From JAQGMV01 sp035626595 (GTDB lineage: Bacteria; Pseudomonadota; Gammaproteobacteria; Burkholderiales; SG8-41), in NCBI GenBank assembly GCA_035626595.1, contig DASPNJ010000103.1, positions 124,001-188,000 of the forward strand: DNA of 64,000 nt. The letters run 5' to 3'. The translations under genes and the position numbers were made by a program. Shown here piece after piece: positions 8,600 to 18,260 of the stretch. The notes below the pieces were generated by a model that worked only from the letters and a program-made list of their open reading frames with translations, had not been told where the DNA came from and did not search any database. Each line of letters starts with the position of its first letter. Positions within the stretch are counted from its first letter, which is position 1.

Positions 8600-9583
8600 T
8601 CAGTTCGCCGTGAGCCCGAGCGATCTCACGAGCTTCTCGTTCTTCGACATGGAATCCGCAACCACTTTGCGGAACTCCTCGGGGCCGCGAATGATGATCT
8701 CGGTCGCCTGGAACGCGAACTGTTTCTTCACGTCCGGGTTTTCCATCGTCTTGATCACTGCGGTGCGCAGCTTGTCGTTAATCGCTTTGGGCGTGCCCCG
8801 CGGCAGGTAAAAGCCCATCCAGCCGCTGTAATCGAAGCCGGGGACCGCATCGGCGATCGGCGCGATGTTCGGCAGCAGCGGCGTGGCCTTCGGCAGGCTG
8901 TGGCCGACCGCGCGCACCCGCCCGGCGTTAACGTGGGTCATGACGGCGGGCGCCGGGGTGAGCGTCCACTGCGATTCGCCCGCAATGACCGCCGCGACCG
9001 AAGGTCCGCCACCCTTGTACGGCACGTGCAGCGACTCGATGCCACTGGCCTGCTGAAAGTAGGCGCCGGAGAGATGGCTCTGAGAGCCGCTGCCGGCGGA
9101 GGCCATGTTGAAGCCCGTCTTGTGGCTCTTCGCGTAGTCGATGAGCTCTTTCACCGACTTCGCCGGCACCTTCGGATGCACGACCAGCACGTTGGGCGTC
9201 TCGGCGAACTGGACGACGTAGTCGTAGTCCTTCAGCGGGTGGTACGGCGCGTTCTTGACCATCAGCCGCGCAACGGTCGTCGCGGCGGTCGTGGCCGTGA
9301 TCAGCGTGTAGCCGTCGGGCGCGCTGTTCTTCGCAATCTCCATCGCGATGACACCCGCCGCGCCGGGGCGGTTGTCGATCACGACCTGCTGCCCGAGGAC
9401 GTCCGGGAGCTTGAGCCCGACGATACGGCCGAGCGTATCGACCGCGCTGCCGGGTGCGTTCGGGACGAGCTGGCGCACCGGGCGCGAAGGATAGTCCTTC
9501 GCCGATTCCGCCGCCGCTGCGGCAACGGCGGCGCCGCCGGTGCACACGGCGGCGCCGAGCGTGACTAACGTGCGTAACCTCAT
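8600..9583 (-). CDS. Bug-family tripartite tricarboxylate transporter substrate-binding protein
   Basis: A 327-residue periplasmic binding protein of the TctC/Bug family. It begins with a cleavable signal peptide (MRLRTLVTLGAAVCTGG then an alanine-rich stretch), followed by the family hallmarks YPSRPVRQLVP, QQVVIDNRPGAAG and a later HVPYKGGGPS motif. Bug proteins capture carboxylates or other small acids for TctAB-type transporters; no tctA/tctB is nearby, as is common for the many orphan copies in betaproteobacteria. A clear GGGGAGG ribosome binding site precedes the ATG. The ligand cannot be deduced. Confidence 0.93.
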   Translation of the reverse strand: MRLRTLVTLGAAVCTGGAAVAAAAAESAKDYPSRPVRQLVPNAPGSAVDTLGRIVGLKLPDVLGQQVVIDNRPGAAGVIAMEIAKNSAPDGYTLITATTAATTVARLMVKNAPYHPLKDYDYVVQFAETPNVLVVHPKVPAKSVKELIDYAKSHKTGFNMASAGSGSQSHLSGAYFQQASGIESLHVPYKGGGPSVAAVIAGESQWTLTPAPAVMTHVNAGRVRAVGHSLPKATPLLPNIAPIADAVPGFDYSGWMGFYLPRGTPKAINDKLRTAVIKTMENPDVKKQFAFQATEIIIRGPEEFRKVVADSMSKNEKLVRSLGLTAN

Positions 9584-9607
9584 GTTGCCTCCCCGTTGTT
9601 GGTGGTC

Positions 9608-11083
<1,476 letters not shown>

Positions 11084-11169
11084 CGCGAAGCGTCCTCCGG
11101 CATCGGCGTGCGCGTAAGCCGTAGGATGGACCTTGTCTCCGTGCATGTTCATAACGGGTGGCCGGATCT

Positions 11170-11781
11170 TCAGGGCGTGTCCACGCCGAATCTGCGCAGG
11201 AGCTCCGCACTTTCGGCGAGCGGGAGTCCCATGATGCCTGAATAACTTCCCTCGATGTGCGAGGCGAACACCGCGGCGCGGCCCTGTATCGCGTAGGCGC
11301 CCGCCTTGTCCATCGGCTCGCCGGTCGCGACGTATTTACGGGCGTCGTGGTCCGAAATCTGGCGAAACCACACGCGCGACGTCGAGATCGCCTGCTCGAG
11401 CCGGTCGAGCGATGCGACCGCGACCGCGGTGATGACTTCGTGCTGGCGGCCCGAGAGGAGCTTCAGCATGCGCAAGGCGTCGTCGCGGTCCTGGGGTTTC
11501 CCGAGCACGCGCCCGTCGCACACGACGGTGGTGTCGGCCGCGAGCACCGGCCGCGCGATGAGCGATCGCCGTCCGGTGTAGCGCGCGCCGAGCTCGGCCT
11601 TGGCGCAGGCGACGCGCAGCGCGTACACGTCAGGACTCTCCTGAGGGAGCGGTGTCTCGTCGACGTCGCGGCCGCGGCTCGGATCCTCGCGCAGGAGCAC
11701 GATCTCGAACGAGATGCCGATCTGTTTCAGGAGCTCCCGGCGGCGCGGGCTGCGTGAGGCGAGATAAATCCGGCTAGGCAC
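11170..11781 (-). CDS. maf: Maf family nucleoside-triphosphate pyrophosphatase
   Basis: A 203-residue Maf-like protein. The signature LASRSPRRRELLKQIG at the N-terminus is the phosphate-binding loop, and VLAADTTVVCDGRVLGKP plus GKAGAYAIQG-like motifs (DKAGAYAIQGRAAVF) complete the family pattern. Maf proteins hydrolyse dTTP/UTP or modified pyrimidine nucleotides to monophosphates and are often encoded beside rng. The sequence most resembles the YhdE (dTTP/UTP) branch. The start is GTG at 11781, overlapping the end of rlmH by 8 bases, which suggests coupled translation. Confidence 0.94.
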   Translation of the reverse strand: MPSRIYLASRSPRRRELLKQIGISFEIVLLREDPSRGRDVDETPLPQESPDVYALRVACAKAELGARYTGRRSLIARPVLAADTTVVCDGRVLGKPQDRDDALRMLKLLSGRQHEVITAVAVASLDRLEQAISTSRVWFRQISDHDARKYVATGEPMDKAGAYAIQGRAAVFASHIEGSYSGIMGLPLAESAELLRRFGVDTP

Positions 11782-12244
11782 GATGGTAGGGATGGTTCTT
11801 CAGTATCGTCCACGCCCGGTAGAGCTGCTCCGCCACGACGACGCGGACGAGCCCGTGCGGCAGCGTGAGCGGTGACAGTGACCACAGCCAGTCCGCATCA
11901 CGCCGCATATCGTCGGCCAATCCGTCGGCGCCGCCTATGACAAACGCAACGTCCCGCCCTTCGGTGAGCCAGCGTTCGACGCGGCGGGCGAGCTCGCGCG
12001 TGGTGCAGGTCTTGCCGCGTTCGTCGAGCACGACGCCGAGAGCGTCCGCGGGCAGTGCCGCGCGAATGCGCTTCGCCTCGGCCTGCACGGCACGTTCGAC
12101 CGGCGCACCGTCCGCACGCGGCTCGGCGCGGATTTCGCGCAGCGTGAGGCTCGCCTCCCGCGGCATGCGCTTCGCGTATTCGTCGAAGCCGGCGTCGATC
12201 CAGGCGGGCATGCGCTGGCCGACGGCGACGACGAGGAGCTTCAA
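11774..12244 (-). CDS. rlmH: 23S rRNA (pseudouridine1915-N3)-methyltransferase RlmH
   Basis: A 156-residue SPOUT methyltransferase, the same length as E. coli RlmH (155). The knotted C-terminal SAM site is visible as VIGGADGL and LSPLTLPHGLVRVVVAEQLYRAW, ending in NHPYHR as in the family. It methylates pseudouridine 1915 in helix 69 of 23S rRNA on assembled 70S ribosomes. The start is TTG at 12244, giving the expected MKLLVVAVGQRMP. It lies between rsfS and maf in a conserved ribosome/cell-wall housekeeping order. Confidence 0.96.
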   Translation of the reverse strand: MKLLVVAVGQRMPAWIDAGFDEYAKRMPREASLTLREIRAEPRADGAPVERAVQAEAKRIRAALPADALGVVLDERGKTCTTRELARRVERWLTEGRDVAFVIGGADGLADDMRRDADWLWSLSPLTLPHGLVRVVVAEQLYRAWTILKNHPYHRA

Positions 12245-12262
12245 GTGACACCCCCACCCTGA

Positions 12263-12284
12263 CCCTCCCCGTCGAGGGGGAGGG
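12263..12284. repeat. Dispersed CCCTCCCC/GGGGAGGG hairpin
   Basis: An 8-bp inverted repeat around GTCGA between rsfS and rlmH. It belongs to the same loose class of C/G-rich palindromes as 37364-37391. It may form a hairpin in the shared mRNA. Confidence 0.55.
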
Positions 12285-12289
12285 AAGCT

Positions 12290-12661
12290 TCATTCCCGCG
12301 CAGCTTCGGCGGAGGCGCTGGCGCGGCGGCGCGTCGCCCGCGGCGGCGTCCACAGCTCCTCGAGGTTGTAGTGCTGGCGGATCGCCGGCTGCATGATGTG
12401 CACGATCACCGCGCCCAGATCGACGAGCACCCATTCGCCGACCTGCTCGCCCTCGACGCCGTAGACCTTGCCGCCCTGCGCCTTCACCTTCTCCTGCAGG
12501 TTGTTCGCAAGCGCCTTCGCCTGCCGCGTCGAGTCCGCGCTTACGATGATCATGCGATCGAACAGCGTCGTGAGCTTGCGCACGTCGAGCACGGTGATGT
12601 CGCGACCCTTGATGTCGTCGAGCGCGTCGACCGCCGTCTTTACGAGTTTCGTGAGCGTCAT
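12290..12661 (-). CDS. rsfS: Ribosomal silencing factor RsfS
   Basis: A 123-residue protein of the RsfS/Iojap family. Typical motifs are present: ALDDIKGRDITVLDVRKLT, the FDRMIIVSADSTRQAKALA strand-turn and WVLVDLGAVIVHIMQP. RsfS binds ribosomal protein L14 and blocks subunit joining, which lowers translation in stationary phase or starvation. Its ATG (12659-12661) overlaps the nadD stop as ATGA, and nadD-rsfS-rlmH is a conserved order. The tail after residue 105 is basic and Ala/Arg rich, longer than in E. coli. Confidence 0.95.
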   Translation of the reverse strand: MTLTKLVKTAVDALDDIKGRDITVLDVRKLTTLFDRMIIVSADSTRQAKALANNLQEKVKAQGGKVYGVEGEQVGEWVLVDLGAVIVHIMQPAIRQHYNLEELWTPPRATRRRASASAEAARE

Positions 12662-13311
12662 CTGTACAGACCGTGCGAAGCAATATAGTCGAGAACGGAA
12701 TCGGGGACCAGATAGCGCGCGCTCGCACCGCGACCGATCGCGCTGCGCACGAACGTGGCTGAGATGTCGAGTCCCGTCATCGAAACCGCGGCGATGCCGC
12801 CCGCCGGTGCGAGATGCACCGCGAGCGGTTGTTGCATGTAGCGTGCCGCGTACTCGTGCGCCAGCGGCTCCGGCATGCGCGCCTGCCACGTGTCGATCGG
12901 GAAGCCCGGGCGATACGCGACCGCGATGTGCGCGAGATCGAACAGCATGCGCCAGCGGCTCCACGTCGCGAGATCGAGGAAAGCATCGGCGCCGACGAGG
13001 AGCACGAGCGCGCGGTCGGCGCCGATCTCGCCTCTCAGCTGCGTCAGCGTGTCGACGGTGTAGCCGGGGCCGCTGCGCTGCGTCTCGCGCGGGTCGACCG
13101 AGAAGCGCGCATTGCCCGCGACCGCGAGCTTCGCCATTGCCACACGATGCTGCGCGTCGGCGCCCGGTCGCGTGCGGTGCGGCGGCGTGCCGCTCGGGAC
13201 GAACCGCACTTCGGCGAGCTTCGCAGCCTCGGCAATCTCCTCGGCGAGCCGCAAATGGCCGTAATGGATCGGGTCGAATGTGCCGCCGAAGATGCCGATG
13301 GGACCGTTCAG
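12658..13311 (-). CDS. nadD: Nicotinate-nucleotide adenylyltransferase NadD (apparent CTG start)
   Basis: A 217-residue nucleotidyltransferase. The adenylyl-transfer motif GGTFDPIHYGHL begins at about residue 7, and the second signature ISATFVRSAI (normally ISSTxIR) is near residue 175. It adenylylates nicotinate mononucleotide to deamido-NAD. No ATG, GTG or TTG lies in frame between the aceF stop and the GGTFDP motif; the only in-frame ATG upstream is 141 bases inside aceF and would add a basic, non-homologous leader. A CTG at 13309-13311 overlaps the aceF TGA as CTGA and gives the expected length, so it is proposed as the start. Confidence 0.9.
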   Translation of the reverse strand: MNGPIGIFGGTFDPIHYGHLRLAEEIAEAAKLAEVRFVPSGTPPHRTRPGADAQHRVAMAKLAVAGNARFSVDPRETQRSGPGYTVDTLTQLRGEIGADRALVLLVGADAFLDLATWSRWRMLFDLAHIAVAYRPGFPIDTWQARMPEPLAHEYAARYMQQPLAVHLAPAGGIAAVSMTGLDISATFVRSAIGRGASARYLVPDSVLDYIASHGLYR

Positions 13312-14660
13312 AGGACGAGCCGCCGGATGTCTGAAAGCACGCCGGAAAGGAACGTGATGAAGCGCGCACCGGACGCGCCGTCGATCACGCGATGATCGTA
13401 CGAGAGCGACAGCGGGAGCATGAGACGGGGCGCGAAGTCCCTGCCGTTCCACACCGGCCGCATGACGCTGCGGCCCACGCCCAGTATCGCGACTTCGGGC
13501 GCATTGATGATCGGCGTGAAGATCGTGCCGCCGATGCCGCCCAGGCTCGAAATCGAGAAGCAGCCGCCCTGCAGGTCCGTGGGCGCGATCTTTCCGCCGC
13601 GCATGCGCTCGCTCGCTTCGCCGAGCTCGCGCGCGAGCTCGAGCAGCCCCTTCTTGTCGACGTCGCGGATGACCGGGACGACGAGGCCGTTGGGCGTATC
13701 CACCGCGACACCGATATGGAAGTACTGCTTGAGCACGAGGCTTTCGCCGTCCGGCGCGAGTGACGCGTTGAACTCCGGAAACTGGCGCAGCGCCACCACG
13801 GACGCTTTCATGAGAAAGCCGAGGATCGTGAAGCGTATGCCCTGCTTCTTCGCCTCTTCGGATTGCGACTTGCGGAATTCCTCGAGCTCGGTAATATCCG
13901 CCTCGTCGTGCTGCGTGACGTGCGGGATGCTCACCCAGTTGCGATGCAGGAACGCGCCGGAGAGCTTCCTGATGCGCGAGAGCGGCTGCGTCTCGACCGG
14001 CCCGAACTTCGAGAAATCGACCGGCTGAAGCGGCGGCAGATTGAAACCGAGACCGCCGCCTTCGGCGCCGCGCGGACGCGCGAGCTCGGTCTTCACGAAG
14101 CCCTGCACGTCCTCCTTGAGGATCCGCGACTTCGGGCCGCTGCCCCGCACTTTGGAGAGATCGACGCCGAGCTCGCGCGCGAATCGCCGCACCGACGGGC
14201 TTGCGTGCGCTCGTCCGAAGCCCGCTTCGTCTACCGCGGGCGCGGCGGAAGGCTGCGGCGCCGGGGTACGCGGCTGCGCAGGCACCGCCGGCGCTTCAGC
14301 TGTCGCCGGCGCGGCCGGCTGCGGCCGTGTGCCGGGCTGCTGCTGCGGGGGCGCTGCGGCTTTCTGCGGCGCCGGCTCTTCCTTCGCCGGCGGCGCTTTC
14401 GCTTGCGCGCCGCCGTCGCCGGACTTCTCCAGCAGCACGACCGCCGAGCCTTCGGAGACCTTGTCGCCGACCTTGACCCTGAGCTCTTTCACGACCCCCG
14501 CCAGCGGCGAGGGCACTTCCATGGTCGCTTTGTCCGATTCGACCGTGATCAGCGAGTCCTCGGCATTCACCTGATCGCCCGGCTTCACGAACACCTCGAT
14601 CACCGGCACATCCTTGAAGTCCCCGATGTCGGGCACTTTGACTTCTACGGTTTCGCTCAT
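13308..14660 (-). CDS. aceF: Pyruvate dehydrogenase E2, dihydrolipoyllysine acetyltransferase
   Basis: A 450-residue E2. Domains in order: one lipoyl domain (residues 1-76) with the lipoylated Lys44 in ESDKATMEVPS; a long Ala/Pro/Gln-rich hinge (about 80-150); the E3-binding domain (ASPSVRRFARELGVDLS); and the catalytic acetyltransferase core ending with YDHRVIDGASG, where His423 is catalytic. It transfers the acetyl group from E1 to CoA and forms the complex core. It follows aceE across a 100-base gap filled with GTGACGNN repeats. No lipoamide dehydrogenase (E3) gene is in the window. Confidence 0.96.
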   Translation of the reverse strand: MSETVEVKVPDIGDFKDVPVIEVFVKPGDQVNAEDSLITVESDKATMEVPSPLAGVVKELRVKVGDKVSEGSAVVLLEKSGDGGAQAKAPPAKEEPAPQKAAAPPQQQPGTRPQPAAPATAEAPAVPAQPRTPAPQPSAAPAVDEAGFGRAHASPSVRRFARELGVDLSKVRGSGPKSRILKEDVQGFVKTELARPRGAEGGGLGFNLPPLQPVDFSKFGPVETQPLSRIRKLSGAFLHRNWVSIPHVTQHDEADITELEEFRKSQSEEAKKQGIRFTILGFLMKASVVALRQFPEFNASLAPDGESLVLKQYFHIGVAVDTPNGLVVPVIRDVDKKGLLELARELGEASERMRGGKIAPTDLQGGCFSISSLGGIGGTIFTPIINAPEVAILGVGRSVMRPVWNGRDFAPRLMLPLSLSYDHRVIDGASGARFITFLSGVLSDIRRLVL

Positions 14661-14673
14661 CTTCGTAGCTAAC

Positions 14674-14773
14674 GCGGTGACGCGGTGACGCGGTGATGCG
14701 GTGACGCTGTGAAGCCGTATAGAAAGCTCATGGTCATGCGTGTGGTTACCTCGTCACTTCGTCACCGCGTCAC
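14674..14773. repeat. Inverted GTGACGNN octamer arrays between aceE and aceF
   Basis: On the plus strand, about five GTGACGCG-type units (14674-14714) face three CGTCACNN units (14749-14773) across a 34-base spacer, so the aceE-aceF transcript could fold into a long hairpin. The right arm touches the aceE stop codon. Similar pairs occur at 17605-17705, 57749-57857 and 59733-59808. Confidence 0.75.
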
Positions 14774-17445
14774 TAGACCTTCGTGGGATCCGGCTTTTCC
14801 GGGTCGATTTCGTATTTGCGTATGGCTTCGGTTACTTTCGCGCGCGGCAGCGCCTCTTCGTCGGCGAGCGCTTTCATCGCGGCGACCGCCACGTAATAGC
14901 GATTCACCTCGAAGAAGCGGCGCAGCGCCTTGCGCGTATCCGAGCGTCCGAAGCCGTCGGTGCCGAGGGCGACGAAGTTGTGGGTGGGAATGAACGGGCG
15001 GATCTGGTCGGAGAAGAGCTTCATGTAATCGGTGGCCGCGATCACCGGTCCCGGCCGGTCTTTCAGGCACTGCTCGACGTACGGCACGCGCCGCTCGGCT
15101 TCCGGATGCAGCAGGTTCCAGCGCGCGCATTCCAGCCCGTCGCGCCGGAGCTGGTTGAGACTGGTCGCGCTCCAGATGTCGGCCGAGATGCCGAAATCCT
15201 TTTCCAGGAGCTCCGCGCCCGCGATGAGCTCGCGCAGGATGGTGCCGCTGCCGACGAGCTGAACTTTGAGGGCGCCTTTCTTCGCCTTGCCCTCCGAGAG
15301 CAGGTACATCCCCTTGAGGATGCCTTTCTCGACGCCCTCGCGCATCGCCGGATGCGCGTAGTTCTCGTTCATCACGGTGATGTAGTAGTAGACGTCCTCC
15401 TGCTCCTGGTACATCCGCCGCATGCCGTCCTGGATGATGACGGCGAGCTCGTACGCGTAGGTCGGGTCGTACGAGATGCAATTGGGAATCGTCGAGGCGA
15501 GAACGTGGCTGTGGCCGTCCTCGTGCTGCAGGCCTTCGCCGTTCAGCGTCGTGCGGCCCGCGGTGCCGCCCAGCAGAAATCCGCGCGCGCGCATGTCGCC
15601 CGCGGCCCACGCGAGATCGCCCACGCGCTGGAAGCCGAACATCGAGTAGTAGATGTAGAACGGGATCATCGGCTGGCCGTTGGTGCTGTACGAGGTGGCG
15701 GCCGCGATCCACGAAGACATCGCGCCGGCCTCGTTGATGCCCTCTTCGAGGATCTGCCCGTTCTTGTCTTCCTTGTAGTACATGAGCTGCGCGGCGTCCT
15801 GGGGGGTGTAGAGCTGCCCCACGTGCGAGTAGATGCCGAGCTGCCGGAACATGCCTTCCATGCCGAAGGTGCGCGACTCGTCCGGCACGATCGGCACGAC
15901 GAGCTTGCCGATCTTCTTGTCGCGAATGATCGTGTTCAGGATTCGCACGAACGCCATCGTGGTCGAGATCTCGCGCCCTTCGGTGCCTTTCAACTGCGCT
16001 TCGAACGCGGAGAGCGGCGGCACTTCGAGCGGCGCCGCCTTGCGCCGGCGCGCCGGGAGCGAGCCGCCCATCGCTTCGATGCGGCTTCGCAGGTACTGCA
16101 TCTCCGGCGAATCTTCGGGCGGACGGTAGAACGGCACTTCGTCGAGCTTCTCGTCGGCGATCGGGACCTTGAAGCGATCGCGGAACGCCTTGATCGAGGA
16201 CGTGCCCATCTTCTTCTGCTGGTGGGTGATGTTCTGGCCTTCTCCCGATTCACCCATGCCGTAGCCCTTGATCGTCTTGGCGAGGATCACTGTGGGCTGG
16301 CCCTTGTGGCGCATCGCCGCCGCATACGCCGCGTACACCTTGTGCGGATCGTGGCCGCCGCGGTTCAACCGCCAGATGTCGTCGTCGGTCATGTTCGCGA
16401 CCATGTCGGCGAGCTCGGGGTACTTGCCGAAGAAGTGCTTGCGCACGAACGCGCCGTCGTTCGCCTTGAAGGCCTGATACTCGCCGTCGACGCACTCTTC
16501 CATGCGCTTGAGCAGCAGCCCCCGGGTGTCGCGCGCGATCAGCGGGTCCCAGTACGAGCCCCAGATCACCTTGATCACGTTCCAGCCGGCGCCGCGAAAA
16601 TCCGACTCCAGCTCCTGGATGATCTTGCCGTTGCCGCGCACCGGACCGTCGAGGCGCTGCAGGTTGCAGTTGATGACGAAGATGAGGTTGTCGAGCTGCT
16701 CGCGGCCCGCGAGCGAGATCGCGCCGAGCGATTCCGGCTCGTCCATCTCGCCATCGCCCATGAACGCCCAGACTTTGCGCCCCTGGCCTTCCAGAATGCC
16801 GCGGTCCTTCATGTACCGCATGAAGCGGGCCTGGTAGATCGCCATGAGCGGCCCCAGTCCCATCGACACCGTCGGAAATTGCCAGAAATCCGGCATCAGC
16901 CACGGATGCGGATACGACGGGAGCCCCTTGCCACCGACTTCCTGGCGGAAATGACTCATCTGCTCGTCGGTGATGCGGCCTTCGAGGTACGCGCGAGCGT
17001 AGATGCCCGGCGCCGAGTGCCCTTGGAAGTACACCAGATCGCCGCCGAAGCTGTCGCTCGCGGCGCGGAAAAAATGGTTGAAGCCCACGTCGTAGAGCGT
17101 CGCGGCGGAGGCGAAGCTCGCGATGTGACCCCCGAGCTCGGAGGACTCCTTGTTCGCGCGCACGACCATCGCCATCGCGTTCCAGCGCACGAGCGAGCGC
17201 AGCCTGTGCTCGAGCTCGGGATTGCCGGGCAGGCGGTCCTCGCGTGAAACCGGAATCGTGTTCAGGTAAGCGGTGGTCGCGCGAAACGGAATGTTCGCGC
17301 CGGAACGGCGCGCTTTTTCAACGAGCTGCTCGAGCAGGAAGTGCGCGCGTTCCGGTCCCTCGTTCTCCAGCACCGACTCGAGCGCGTCGAGCCATTCCCG
17401 TGTTTCCTGTGGATCGACGTCCGGAGAGATGTCCTTCATGTCCAT
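14773..17445 (-). CDS. aceE: Pyruvate dehydrogenase E1, homodimeric type
   Basis: An 890-residue homodimeric E1, as in E. coli AceE (887). The thiamine-diphosphate motif runs from GDGEMDEPES to VINCN (about residues 230-262). The conserved GGHIASF and SSYPHP-like (PSYPHPWLMPDFW) active-site loops, TLNGEGLQHEDGHSH and the C-terminal LGTDGFGRSD are all present. It decarboxylates pyruvate and reductively acetylates the lipoyl group of AceF. The ATG at 17445 is preferred because AAGGTGA lies six bases upstream; a GTG at 17454 is the alternative. First gene of aceE-aceF, followed by nadD. Confidence 0.97.
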   Translation of the reverse strand: MDMKDISPDVDPQETREWLDALESVLENEGPERAHFLLEQLVEKARRSGANIPFRATTAYLNTIPVSREDRLPGNPELEHRLRSLVRWNAMAMVVRANKESSELGGHIASFASAATLYDVGFNHFFRAASDSFGGDLVYFQGHSAPGIYARAYLEGRITDEQMSHFRQEVGGKGLPSYPHPWLMPDFWQFPTVSMGLGPLMAIYQARFMRYMKDRGILEGQGRKVWAFMGDGEMDEPESLGAISLAGREQLDNLIFVINCNLQRLDGPVRGNGKIIQELESDFRGAGWNVIKVIWGSYWDPLIARDTRGLLLKRMEECVDGEYQAFKANDGAFVRKHFFGKYPELADMVANMTDDDIWRLNRGGHDPHKVYAAYAAAMRHKGQPTVILAKTIKGYGMGESGEGQNITHQQKKMGTSSIKAFRDRFKVPIADEKLDEVPFYRPPEDSPEMQYLRSRIEAMGGSLPARRRKAAPLEVPPLSAFEAQLKGTEGREISTTMAFVRILNTIIRDKKIGKLVVPIVPDESRTFGMEGMFRQLGIYSHVGQLYTPQDAAQLMYYKEDKNGQILEEGINEAGAMSSWIAAATSYSTNGQPMIPFYIYYSMFGFQRVGDLAWAAGDMRARGFLLGGTAGRTTLNGEGLQHEDGHSHVLASTIPNCISYDPTYAYELAVIIQDGMRRMYQEQEDVYYYITVMNENYAHPAMREGVEKGILKGMYLLSEGKAKKGALKVQLVGSGTILRELIAGAELLEKDFGISADIWSATSLNQLRRDGLECARWNLLHPEAERRVPYVEQCLKDRPGPVIAATDYMKLFSDQIRPFIPTHNFVALGTDGFGRSDTRKALRRFFEVNRYYVAVAAMKALADEEALPRAKVTEAIRKYEIDPEKPDPTKV

Positions 17446-17604
17446 GGCAGTCACCTTCGCGCGGGACTGTCACGTTTCCGCTGCAGATGCGGAATCGGGA
17501 CTGTCACCGTTTCGTGAGAAGTATACGCGGCGCCTCTAGACAGACGCATGCTGCAGCGCCGCAGGATACGTCAGGCAAGGTGTGCGCCTGACCGAGGGAC
17601 GCGG

Positions 17605-17705
17605 TGGTGATGCGGTGACGAGGTGATGCAGTGACGAGGTGACGAGCGGTTTTTACTGCGTCACCGCGTCACGCCGTCACTGCGTCACTGCGTCACTGCG
17701 TCACT
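17605..17705. repeat. Inverted GTGACGNN octamer arrays upstream of aceE
   Basis: The left arm (17605-17648) has GTGATGCG/GTGACGAG units. The right arm (17656-17705) has six or seven CNGCGTCA units in perfect 8-base register. The 246-base gap between the zinc-ribbon gene and aceE is largely this element. The zinc-ribbon gene's TGA stop (17701-17703) lies inside the last unit of the right arm. Confidence 0.78.
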
Positions 17706-18117
17706 GTTCTTCTTCGTCTTTGATGCGGCGAAGATGCGCTTCGCGCAATGCACCGGGATGGCGCGGATCGCGTGGCGCCCACGAGACGAGATGACGCGAC
17801 AGCGTGCGCGAGAGCGGCCATCCGACGATCGCGCAGCACAGCGCCGCGAACGCGAGCGTCATCCACTGCGACAGCCCAAGGCCCGGGGGCAACGCTTCGA
17901 CCGCGAAGGTCGCGACCATTGCCATGAGCGGACCGAACGCGGCGCCGAACAGCCAGGTGTCGCGCGCACGCACCGCGCTCGAACATTTCTCGCACCAGTA
18001 AGTGGGATCCCGCCACGTGCCCTTGTGCGGCCCTTCGACGACTTGCGCGGCGTACTCGGCGTCCTTTCCGCAGCATGGGCAGCGGAAGACGAGCGTATGC
18101 AGTTTCCAGAGCTTCAC
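17701..18117 (-). CDS. Zinc-ribbon protein with two membrane helices, function unknown
   Basis: A 138-residue protein I cannot assign to a named family. Residues 12-45 form a zinc ribbon with two CxxC knuckles (FRCPCCGKD and YWCEKCSSA). Two hydrophobic helices follow (about 55-75 and 84-105), then a charged tail ending KDEEEQ. It is therefore probably an inner-membrane protein with a cytoplasmic metal-binding head. The GTG start at 18117 leads directly into MKLWKLHTLVFRCPCC. It sits between phaC and aceE on the same strand. Its stop codon is embedded in the octamer repeat array. Confidence 0.7.
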   Translation of the reverse strand: MKLWKLHTLVFRCPCCGKDAEYAAQVVEGPHKGTWRDPTYWCEKCSSAVRARDTWLFGAAFGPLMAMVATFAVEALPPGLGLSQWMTLAFAALCCAIVGWPLSRTLSRHLVSWAPRDPRHPGALREAHLRRIKDEEEQ

Positions 18118-18142
18118 GGAGATCCCCTACTTTGTCATTACA

Positions 18143-18197
18143 CCGCGCGTCTTGGGCGCGCGGGCTTGATACACGTCACCGATTTCACGTCGGTGAG
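18143..18197 (-). terminator. Two hairpins after phaC, possible terminator
   Basis: Two short inverted repeats follow phaC: CCGCGCG/CGCGCGG (18143-18163) and TCACCGA/TCGGTGA (18177-18197). Neither has a convincing T-run, so factor-independent termination is uncertain. Confidence 0.35.
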
Positions 18198-18260
18198 CGC
18201 CACGTCGAAGATTATCAGGCCAACCGCATCCAGACGAGGCGGGATCGCACGAATGCGGCG

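Noticed and set aside
13312..13452. A longer NadD starting inside aceF
   Set aside because: The extra 47 residues are basic with no NadD similarity and lie wholly in the aceF reading frame's complement of codons.
17446..17604. A small gene upstream of aceE
   Set aside because: No frame has a usable start with a binding site; the region holds only the aceE leader and repeat arrays.
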